64,000 bases of DNA from Lunularia cruciata (lineage: Eukaryota > Streptophyta > Marchantiopsida > Lunulariales > Lunulariaceae), in the NCBI GenBank assembly GCA_948567375.1, contig OX419759.1, forward strand, positions 5,672,744 to 5,736,743, read 5' to 3'. This document shows, piece after piece, positions 55,591-64,000 of the stretch (positions are counted from its first letter, which is position 1; the number at the start of each line of letters is the position of its first letter). Made by a program: the position numbers and the translations under genes. The notes beneath the pieces are model-generated. The model made no database searches. It was not told the DNA's origin and saw only the letters and a program-made list of their open reading frames with translations.

Positions 55591-56104
55591 TTTTGCAAAA
55601 TGGGCCAAAAATTGAACGTTGTAATAACCTTGAATACCTCATGATTTCCATTTCCCATAATTCCTATACACCCCAAGAGATGGAAGAAGTTATAAGGATG
55701 ATGCGTGCCATGTTTGAATTTGCATCTTATATACCTCTAATCAAGATTTATAACCACCCGTAAACCAGTCAATCCCATAAAGTTTTATGGGTCACAATTT
55801 CAACTTATAAAGATTCGAAAAAATTTCAAGTAGCACTCCAATCATAATCCGGAAGAGAGTTATACTTGACTGTAAGAAGTGAGCAAGGTTGTCAAGATAG
55901 CTAGTGATCCTCTCCTCTATAGGGAACCTTGTATTACAATGATGTATGTTGTGTAGCAATATATATACCCACAATAGTTGTCACACCATTTGTAGTGTTG
56001 CATCTAGATGCTTGGACCTTTGAGTTCCAATGATAGTAGTTCGAGTTATTTCAGCAGTTTCTCAAAAACTACTTTTTGACAGTCAGATTTTGGGTTGGAG
56101 GTAC
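55591..56104. other. Flank of B3
   Basis: No gene recognised. About 55935-55977 resembles the right end of element C (ATGTATGTTGTGTAGCAATA versus ATGTACGTTATGTAGCAATG at 25048), so an LTR remnant of family C may lie here. Confidence 0.45.
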
Positions 56105-56795
56105 TGTGAACCGGCATGTCTCTCACTCAAGATGAACCTCTGATGGCTATTATAGTAGCACACCATGGACTAAGAAGGCAAGGAACTCCAACTCCATTAT
56201 ACTCCTCCAAGGCTAACACTCCAAGACTCAAGACATTGCTCACTAGAGAACTCAATGAGAGAGAGATAGTTGCAAATGAAAGGATGATGAGTACCTCCTC
56301 ACCCCTTGTTTATATACTTGTGAACTAGTTACGTACCAATGTTACTAATTATTGAAGTAACTCAATTTACTAGACTAAAAGTCAAGTAAAGTCAAAAAGT
56401 ATAAAGGAATATGCATTCATATAAGCATATTCCACTAGCATGTGATCTTATCTTGACCCAACCACTAAGTCAAGGATTCCTTCACATGGGCTATCCTTGG
56501 ACCATAGAAGAATCCAAAACAAAAAGGCTTACGGGCCCAAGAGTTCTCAACTCTTTCCTCAAAGCCAAACACCTATGAATAATACCAAGTCAGCACACTA
56601 CAATCCAAAATAGTGGTGCTCATCTTTTCCACTTCCTCTAAAGTAAGGTCCCCTCTATCTTAGCTATGACTAACTTTAGCTAATCATGACTAATGTAGAA
56701 CCATCCTTTATCTTTATATAAATAATATCTCTCAAGTACTTGTAATACCAAGCTAAATATCACAATACCACACACATGCACAAATGGGTGTTACA
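56105..56795 (-). repeat. 3' LTR of B3
   Basis: 691 bp, TGTAACACCC...GGTTCACA on the minus strand. Over the inner 290 bp it differs from 61349 onward at roughly 20 positions, so the copies are clearly older than those of element A. Confidence 0.95.
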
Positions 56796-57907
56796 TTTAC
56801 CCCCGAACTAAGTTTTCACTTTGTCTTCAAAGTGAAGGTCTCTCTACCTTCTATGATACATCTTCAACTTATCATTGTTAATCCTATCAAAGTGTCTTCC
56901 TCCCAACTCCTTGAGATCATAGGTGTAATTGCCTCACACCTTCTCCACTATGAAAGTTCCAAAGTACTTAGGCAAAAACTTCTTTTGCACTCTCTTGAAT
57001 CGAATAGAATCAAACAACATTACCCAATAACCTTCTTTGAAAGGCTCCACCTTCTTCTTGCCTTGCCTCTTGTCATAGCTCTCCTTTTGTTTCCTTTGGG
57101 CTTGCTCCACTCAAACCATAGCAACCGCTCTTGCCTCTTCTAACTCCATGAGTTGTTCCTTCCTTGACCTCTCTACATCACCTCCTTGTGCTTTCTTCAA
57201 TCTCCTATGAATGCTTTGGAAGGTAGGAAAATCAAAGTGAATAGGTAGGGTAGACTCAATACCATATACCAATTGAAATGGAGAATATCTGGTGGAAGTC
57301 TTCATGGTTTTCCTATACTCCCGCAAAACTGCATGAATCCTCTTGTCCCAATGATGTTTAGCCCCCTCCATTTCTGCATCTTTGGCCAACATCATGCACA
57401 AGGTCTGATTGGTTTTCTCTGCCAAGCCATTGGAATTTGGCTTATAGGATGTAGTTACTCTATGTGTGCTAGAGAAATGTCGTAGCATGGCTGTAGTAAT
57501 GCTCCTTGTAAACTCTCCTCCTCTATCAGAAACCAACTCCAAAGAGCATCCAAATCTAGTGATAATGCATTCATAAAGAAATCTACCAACTTCATCTTCA
57601 TTCTTGTCCCTCAACGGTCTAGCCTCAAACCACTTGGTAAGGTAATCAATAACTACAACAATGTACTAATTGTTCCTCATGGTTCTATTGAGAGGACCTA
57701 CAAAATCAATTCTCCACTTCTCAAAAGGTCATAGCAATGGAATTGATCTAAGTGGTGGAGTGGAAGTAGACTTTCTAGCAAAAACTTGACAAACATGACA
57801 AGTTTGCAATAATCAAGACTATCCTTGAAAATCCCTCTCCAATGGTAACCTGCATCTAGAATCTTGAAAGCAATCAACTTTCCTACAAAGTGTCCTCTAC
57901 ACACCAA
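56796..57907 (-). pseudogene. pol: Integrase of B3
   Basis: Zinc finger: VCRGHFVGKLIAFKILDAGY (57900) with a damaged Cys pair. Core: GCSLELVSDRGGEFTRSITT (second Asp) at 57540, NGLAEKTNQTLCMMLAKDAE (Glu) at 57435, then STRYSPFQLVYGIE. The C-terminal part is basic (RRLKKAQGGDVERSRKEQLM) and ends in the YDKLKMYHRR-like tail near 56850. The frame is open for 167 codons (57111-57614) but frameshifted on both sides. Confidence 0.92.
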
Positions 57908-57943
57908 ACCTTCATGAAACTCCTTTATGAGTAGGATAGACTC

Positions 57944-58340
57944 TTACTTACCCACTGCTCTTTGAAGTAGACCATCTGCTACTTGGTGAAAAAGAATATC
58001 CTCCACCATTGTGTAAGGTCTAGATCTTGCTGCAAGTGCCTTCTTCTCCCTAACATGCATCCCTTCTGGATAGTTACCTCTTGTCACAAAATTCACAATC
58101 TCCTTGTACTCCATTGGAACCTCTTGAGTGACTGAGATTGTCATGAGCTCCTCATCAAGGAAAGAATCATCCATTTGCTCATCTCCACCATGATCATAGG
58201 CTTTAGATAACAAATCAGCATTTGCATGTTTCTTTCCTAGCCTATCCTCAATGGTGTAGTCATACTCAGACAAGAGTATCATCCACCTTGCTAGTCTCCC
58301 TTCAACATTAGGCAGGTTGAAGATGTACTTCAATTGTGTG
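57944..58340 (-). pseudogene. pol: End of RNase H and linker of B3, fused to protease
   Basis: Begins LKYIFNLPNVEGRLARWMIL, the end of RNase H, then the RPGKKHANADLLSK-like stretch (here RLGKKHANADLLSK) and a linker to integrase. In an intact element about 1.7 kb of RT and RNase H precede this; here it joins protease sequence directly at about 58340. Confidence 0.88.
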
Positions 58341-58950
58341 TGTTGCTCTCAACCATGGCCTCCCAAGAAGTAAGTCATAGCTTGAATGCTTCAAGATTTG
58401 GAAAGTCATGAGCTTTTGAACTCCCATAACTGAAACTACCACCTTATGCCATCACCCCTACTGGTTCAACTTGTTGCTTGTTTGCCATGCTCACCACAAA
58501 TGTTAAAGGTCTTGAGGGTATCATACCCAACTTCTTCATCAACCTTTCAGACATGGCATTTACTGTTGATCCTCCATCAACCAATGCATCCTTGATGTTA
58601 TGACCATTCACTCTCACATCAATCTTGGAGCCATATTCGCAAGCCTCCCATGGTGTTGGCTTGGCATCCACCACCCCCATTGATACGGGAGCTTTTGCTT
58701 TCTTCTTGCTCTTGCTCCTTGTAGAACTCAAACCACCTCTAAGTTCTTTTCTCAAGGTAGGGTTCAAAGCAATCAATTGGCCCACTATGATGTTAGCCTT
58801 ATGGCTACCAACATCCTCCAACACATTATAGTTCCATTGTTGCTTTGAAATCAAGAAATCCTCCATCCCCAACTTCTTCCTTGGAGTCTTTATTGTTGAT
58901 GGTGTTGAGGTGTGAGTGCTCCTAGTAGACATAGGAGTATCCTTGCTTGG
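58341..58950 (-). pseudogene. pol: Protease of B3
   Basis: VRVNGHNIKDALVDGGSTVN contains the catalytic D-G-G-S/T equivalent of DSG. It is followed by MSERLMKKLGMIPSRPLTF, and (after a stop and shift) the LLG-x-PWL end around 58360. The sequence upstream (RKKLGMEDFLISKQQWNYNV) is the gag-protease linker also seen in B2. Open from 58932 to 58444. Confidence 0.88.
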
Positions 58951-60079
58951 ATTAAATCCTTGAGAAGAGTGAACATCCTCTGCAAATGAGTTTTCTTCTT
59001 CTCTTGTGCCAAAAGCTCCAAATTAAGACCCTTGGAGTTTGAGCACTCTCCCTTCTCATACTTTCTCTCAACCACATGTATATATGATATCCCCTTACCT
59101 TTTTTACATTAGGAGCCACGTGGGTTTCACTTCCTTCCTCTTTCCCTCTATTGGCTCCCTCATAACCCCTTCCTCCATGGTAAGTGGAATTTGGGCAATT
59201 CCTTTGGATATAGCCTCTTCCTCCACAACCAAAACGATTTCTATCATTGAAATTGTTAGCTGGTTGGCCTCCTCTATATGGATAGTTTCCATAACTCCTA
59301 GGCCCTCTCCCTACATTCTGATCCACCTCTCTCTTCTCCTATAGTTGCACCACATTGATATTGAGATCTGCAAGTTGTTCTATGATGGTTTGAAGTGGAT
59401 CCTTTGGTGGAGGTGCAAGAACTGGAGCAACTACTACTTGTGGTGCAACCCTTGCCACCAAAGTATCAGAAGTTCCACCATACTTGTAGCCTTGAGGAGG
59501 ATGCACAATCTCCTTCACCACCAAATCACTCTCATCTCCTTCCAAACTCTCCTCCATACAAATTGCCATCTTGATAGCTTCAACCTTGGAAGAAGGTTTC
59601 TCATATCTCACCTTGCTTCTAATTTGTGGTCTCAACCCTCTCACAAAATTTTTGGTAAGAATGGCCCCTATGTCAATCATAGTAATCTCCAAATCATCCC
59701 TACCTTTCCTCAACACTATGCGGAATTTGGACTCTAACTTCACCACTCTTTCCACATAGACTCTCACTTTCTCTCCATCTCCTTGTTTGAGAAAGGTAAC
59801 CTCACTCATCAATCTCTCATAACTCTTATATGGGAGAAAGTTCTCGATGAGTGTTGAAGTCAAAGTCTCCCAAGACTCTTCTTCCCCATCTCTCCTCTAT
59901 CTCTTTTGGTATTCTGGCTCATACTATGTAAGTGTTGCATCCTCAAAGAAATCTGGTACTAATGAGGCTCACTCATTCTTCCTCCTCTCATTTTTTCCTA
60001 TGCAAGCTCTCTTGAAGTCTCTCACAAAGGCCTCCATATCTTCTCCATCCTTGCCAAAGGAAATTGGAAGTTCTCCCAT
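58951..60079 (-). pseudogene. gag: Gag of B3
   Basis: ATG at 60077-60079 (MGELPISFGKDGEDMEAFV). Stops occur early (after RRKNE) and after NINVVQL. The core is open from 59863 to 59339 (EVTFLKQGDGEKVRVYVERV; FVRGLRPQIRSKVRYEKPS). The zinc knuckle FGCGGRGYIQRNC (59230) has its first Cys and the His altered relative to B1. Full-length alignment with the two halves of B1 Gag shows where element A inserted. Confidence 0.92.
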
Positions 60080-60310
60080 CTTAACTCCTCACTATCTTTC
60101 TTTTCTCTCAATTTTTTTCTCTTTTCTTTCTCTCACTCTATAACTAATAGAGTATGTATATGATTAACACCATTTGAGAATAATCTACCCTAGGGAACAC
60201 AAAAGGTTTAGGTTGCTCCAAAATTTCTATAGCAACATCAAATCCTAGAGTGCATATTAATCTAACTCTCATGGATAGTTTATCCATAAGTTGAAAGATT
60301 ATCTCCATCA

Positions 60311-60790
60311 CTAATTTTGAGAACTAGCTGATGAAGGTGATAATATTTCTGTAGCCATCCTAAGACTCTTTCCAAGATCGTTCACCAAAGTCTCCAAAAA
60401 TGCTTTTACTCCACTACACTCATGTCCTTTTGGAAGTCCTTCCACTCCACAAACCTCACACAACTCCTTGGTCTTAGATCTTCTCCCTCTCAATCTTGGT
60501 GAAGAAGGTCCAACATGCAAACCCAAGTCAAGTAAACCTCTCTTTTTCATCAATCTCTTGCTCTCAAAGTTCAATGGACATGAAGTTGCCTTATGTCACT
60601 TCTCTCTACATAGAAAGCACTTAGACTCACTCTTTCTTCCAAGTGGCGTAGGTTTTGGAATCCTCTCAACACTCTCTTCAAATTCTATTGTAAACTCTCT
60701 TTTCCTCAAATCCACCCCTACAACCACCTCAAGCCCTTGGAGACCCTTGAATAGTCTCAATTTCCACCCTTGATGACCCTTCATGTTCAC
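60311..60790 (-). pseudogene. Zinc-knuckle ORF upstream of gag in B3 (ORF0)
   Basis: About 159 codons with one stop (60596-60598), lying between leader and gag. It has VDLRKREFTIEFEESVERIP, the knuckle CFLCREK-stop-HKATSC (CX2CX4HX4C, with the stop at the usual Gly), a basic centre (VGPSSPRLRGRRSKTKELCE) and a second Cys/His group CEVCGVEGLPKGHEC. A hydrophobic C-terminus (AFLETLVNDLGKSLRMATEI) could be a helix for self-association. Nucleic-acid binding is likely from the knuckle; the role in the element is unknown. Confidence 0.72.
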
Positions 60791-61348
60791 AAGATGAATT
60801 TAAACACTCAAACATGCTTTTTGTTGCTCTCAGACTCCTCATGCATGAGATCTCAACTCTGCAGAATTGACACTTCCTCACAATTTCACTCAAATCTCTC
60901 AACTAGTATGTGACAGTTTACCCTATATATTTTTCAGTTTACCCTATCAACTTTCAAAAATTCTAGCCCAATGTGCGTAGTAGCTCTCATAATAATTCCA
61001 AGTGTGCTAACTCAAAGATAACCCAAGCTGTCATGTGTATAAATTTCAAGTCCAGATCTCAAACTTGAGATTTTGCCCAAAATCACCTTAATCCCCAAAA
61101 TTTGCAATCCACTTCACACAATCTCTCCAAATCCTCTCATGTGTATAAGATGTACAAAATCACCTCAAAAACATCATAATGAACTATAGGGTATACAAAT
61201 GGATCTTGGTTCTCTAACATAATTTCAGCACTCTCCTCTCCTAATGTTCTCTCAAAGTGAGCTCTCATAGCCTCCTTCTGCTTAATGTAGAATTGAACGT
61301 GGAACATTATCTTGCCTTCTAGAGAGGTCCCGGCAACGGAACCAAAAA
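60791..61348 (-). other. 5' leader of B3 with PBS
   Basis: The PBS on the minus strand is TGGTTCCGTTGCCGGGACC (plus 61326-61344), 4 bp from the LTR end; its GTTGCCGGG core is that of the tRNA-Asp type PBS used by many plant gypsy elements. The ORF at 61137-61370 overlaps the PBS and LTR end and is not supported as a gene. Confidence 0.85.
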
Positions 61349-62038
61349 TGTGAGTCGGCTTGTCTCTCACTCAAGATGAACCTCTGATGGTTATTATGGT
61401 AGTGCACCATGGACTAAGAAGGCAAGGAACCTCAACTCCATCATACTCTTCCAAGGCTAACACTCCAAGACTCAAGACATTGTTCACTAGAGAACTCAAT
61501 GAGAGAGAGATAGTTGCAAATGAAAGGATGATGAGTACCTCCTCACCCCTTGTTTATATACTTGTGAAATAGTTATGCACCAAAGTTACTTATTACTATA
61601 GTAACTCAATTTACTAGACTAAAAGTCAAGTAAAGTCAAAAAGTATAAAGGAATATCTATTCACATTGGCATATTCTACTAGCATGTGATCTTATCTTGA
61701 CCCAACCACTAAGTCAAGGATTCCTTCACATGGGCTATCCTTGGACTATAGAAGAATCCAAAAAAAGAGGCTTGCAGCCCCAAGAGTTCTCAACTCTTTC
61801 CTCAAAGCCAAATACCTATGAATAGTACCAAGTCAACACACTAGAATCCAAAATAATGATGTTCATCTTTTCCATTTCCTCTAAAGTAAGGTCCTCTCTA
61901 TCTTAGCTATGACTAAATTTAGCTAATCATGACTAATGTAGAACCATCCTTTATCTTTATATAAATAATATCTCTCAAGTACTTGTAATACCAAGCTAAA
62001 TATCACAATACCACACACATGCACAAATGGGTGTTACA
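61349..62038 (-). repeat. 5' LTR of B3
   Basis: 690 bp; on the minus strand TGTAACACCC...GACTCACA. Adjacent to the PBS on its inner side. On its outer side it abuts the element E gag-like ORF. Confidence 0.95.
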
Positions 62039-62600
62039 GTCCGCACTCCCTTGTAGTTTTGCCTCAAACATTGGAAGAACTCCACCATGGAGTTAAACCC
62101 CGGTACCACACCACCTCCTATAGCAGTACCTCCACTCGTAGTAGCACTATCTCCAGCTAGTGCACCTCCACTAGCGCCACCAACACTACTCGAGGTAGAA
62201 CTCGTAGGTACTGCCAATCTACTCCTGGCCACCAAACTTGAAGTAATAGAGACATAGTTTGGAGACCAATTCTGTCTCCATAACTCAATCTCCTCCAAAT
62301 GAGCTCTCTTGAACTTATGGTATTCATCTATTGGTGGACCCTCTAGATGCTGAAACAACCCCTTCCATGCCATGAAAGGTGTTAACAAAGTCATGTTTTG
62401 CATCTGCTACAGATCACACCAACTTTTGAACTCTTGGATGAAGTCATCCAACTCAATGGTACACCCTGTACCAAAGTAACACCTAGGGCCTTTGGAGGCC
62501 CCATAAATCTCATCCATGTCCCATAACAATGGTGCAGATACACCAAGTGCACTCTCAACTGAATCAACTCATGTGTCAAACCCCAACTCTGAGTCAATCT
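62039..62600 (-). pseudogene. Gag-like start of element E
   Basis: The minus strand encodes a Gag-like region: LTPFMAWKGLFQHLEGPPID, EYHKFKRAHLEEIELWRQNW, a Ser/Gly/Ala-rich linker, and GFNSMVEFFQCLRQNYKGVR, where B3 interrupts it. An overlapping frame upstream (62391-62597) includes THELIQLRVHLVYLHHCYGT. The Gly/Ser linker followed by a charged helix is common in plant gypsy Gag N-termini. The continuation beyond B3 (56104 and left) is not convincing. Confidence 0.5.
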
Positions 62601-64000
62601 CCTCTCTCATTGGGATCTGAGATACAAGCTGATACCAAGTACCACTTAAGTAAACCCATTGTGTACAATAGGGCTATCTCCTCTAGAATTCTCCAAAGAA
62701 CTCCATTGTGACAAAGTAATCACAACCACAAACTGCAACAGCAAACCAGAACCACAAGTCGCAACTGCAAGTACCCCACCAAGTGCCAACACCACCAAGT
62801 GCCAACACCAACTAAGCACCACCCACTAATGTAACTATAACTCAGATAACTACACTATGGGAAAGGGCAACCTGTAACTTACCATCACAACACTCACTCT
62901 CACGATCTGCAAGTCATCACTTCTTGCCTCACCGGAGAGAAACAAAGATAGTCTGACTAGTCATCACTCCAACCTCACTACCAAGAGCACACCAGAGCAC
63001 CAATGCTCAAAAGTCAAGACACCTCACACAAACTTGGTGCACAAACATGAAGCAAAGAATGGAGGTGGTCCAATCACAAGAAATCTAAACAAAAACCCTC
63101 CATCTCATAAAACAACATTGCATTGACTCTACCACCATTTGGCATTTGACATAAGAGAAGTTTATATCTAAGTCCTAAGCTACCAAGATCACCAAGAATG
63201 GGATCAAACTGCCTCTCCTAGCCAAAGCTACAAGTGTATAGATAACAATGGCACAGTCACTAGGACAACAAGTGAAGGTGGACCAATTGGCTAGGGCACC
63301 AGTCTAGGAACAAGAGATCTAGGGGTCAAACCCTGTTGCACACAATCTAGCAAGGAAGGTAGTTTTTGCCAACCAATGACCAAGATCTAATCTAAACTAG
63401 CTAACCTCATGCTAACAAGCTTGCCCTTCTAGGCCTTCATAGCCCACAGCCCTATGCCTTGAAGCCTTTAAATGCCCAAATGAGTCTTTTCTTCTTGCCA
63501 CTTCAAACGTCTTCCAAAATTTGGCGAAACTCCTCCAAACTTGCAAAAGTACTCCAAACTAGCAAAACTTCTCCAAATCTGGCCAAATAGCAAAACTCCT
63601 CCTAATTTGGCCAAAATTTGATGCAAAATCTAGCCAAAATCTGACATAAACCCTAAAGTTGGCTGACCGCCGAATCCCCCACTAACTCTTCACTCGAGCT
63701 AAATTGAAAACATGGGTTTCTCCAAATCACAAATTTATGAGAATAGTTTCCCAACTCCACCTTCAATTTTACTTTCTGAGCCCAACTCGCAAAAAATTGA
63801 TCTTGCCTTCACCTCTTGAGCTCAAAATCACAACCACTGCTCAAAATTTGCTCCTTCTTTGCTCAAAAATTGGCCAGCGCTTCCGTACATCTTCTATCTT
63901 ACTGCCAAATCTGCATCAATTGAACAAGCTTCTGCACACTAGGGAAAAATTGAACTTGAATCAAGCTACCAATGATCCATGGAGGTTGGAGATACCACCA
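62601..64000. other. Leader/LTR of element E and anonymous DNA
   Basis: On the minus strand TTGGTATCAGCTTGTATC (about 62622-62639) resembles a tRNA-iMet PBS, which would make the DNA to its right an LTR, but no partner LTR is in the window. 62775-62811 holds two copies of CAAGTGCCAACACCA. 63525-63650 is a loose array of CTCCAAACTTGCAAAA-like and GGCCAAAA-like short motifs. No gene seen. Confidence 0.45.

Larger units (their letters stand above)
56105..62038 (-). mobile_element. Ty3/gypsy element B3, both LTRs, RT deleted
   Basis: Minus orientation: 5' LTR 61349-62038, PBS 61326-61344, leader, ORF0 (60311-60790), gag, protease, a fused stump of RNase H, integrase, polypurine tract (56796-56805), 3' LTR 56105-56795. 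The integrase ends without a chromodomain, and the PBS is of the tRNA-Asp type, so it belongs with the non-chromoviral (Athila/Tat-like) side of plant gypsy elements. No exact 5-bp duplication: the flanks are GGTAC and GTCCG on the plus strand. It appears to sit in the gag of element E. Confidence 0.9.

Noticed and set aside
61137..61370. 77-aa minus-strand ORF (and the similar 87-aa ORF at 10708-10971)
   Set aside because: It spans LTR end, PBS and leader; similarity between copies reflects shared non-coding leader sequence.

Overview
The window is nuclear DNA from a seed plant, most likely a gymnosperm (conifer-type) genome. I infer this from the near-absence of intact genes, the stacked and decayed Ty3/gypsy elements, a plant-type 18S rRNA relic, and the few gene scraps present (amino acid permease and cytochrome P450 exons, an IFI6/IFI27-like gene). 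The species is not determined. Almost every coding region is broken by stops or frameshifts, so most entries are pseudogenes.

Layout. (1) 1-890: anonymous DNA with a GA/TG microsatellite and a perfect 38-bp snap-back palindrome. (2) 891-12766: a stack of retrotransposons. Chromovirus A (1291-7898, LTRs about 740 bp, target duplication CCACC) sits inside the gag gene of a minus-strand gypsy element B1. B1 abuts an LTR+leader of the same family (B0), and B0 abuts the integrase end and LTR of a plus-strand copy (B4). (3) 12767-25082: a large plus-strand gypsy element C, with gag, protease, a cytosine-C5-methyltransferase-like domain, RT, RNase H and integrase. Its protease is split by element D1 (14388-18119, duplication TCACA) and its methyltransferase domain by a decayed 18S rRNA fragment. 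(4) 25083-31830: minus-strand B2, split by D2 (27665-31406). (5) 32005-33250: a degenerate tandem array. (6) about 34150-37960: a gypsy pol relic and a third, diverged D copy. (7) 38139-38852 and 41035-41698: isolated LTR relics of families A and B. (8) 41700-46300: more unique DNA with the IFI6/IFI27-like gene at 43167. (9) 46900-49510: a LINE-like RT relic with a hairpin tail. (10) 50490-56104: AAP and P450 pseudogene exons and a MITE. (11) 56105-62038: gypsy element B3 with both LTRs but no RT. (12) 62039-64000: gag-like start of another element and anonymous DNA.

The strongest candidates for something little described are the methyltransferase-like domain between protease and RT of element C; the D family, about 3.74 kb mobile units with no visible gag/pol or flanking LTRs but a long ORF with a conserved globular domain followed by coiled coils; the extra zinc-knuckle ORF upstream of gag in family B; and two related small ORFs in the leader of element A. 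Family names A-E are mine. All homology calls were made by eye on translated sequence; no database search was run.
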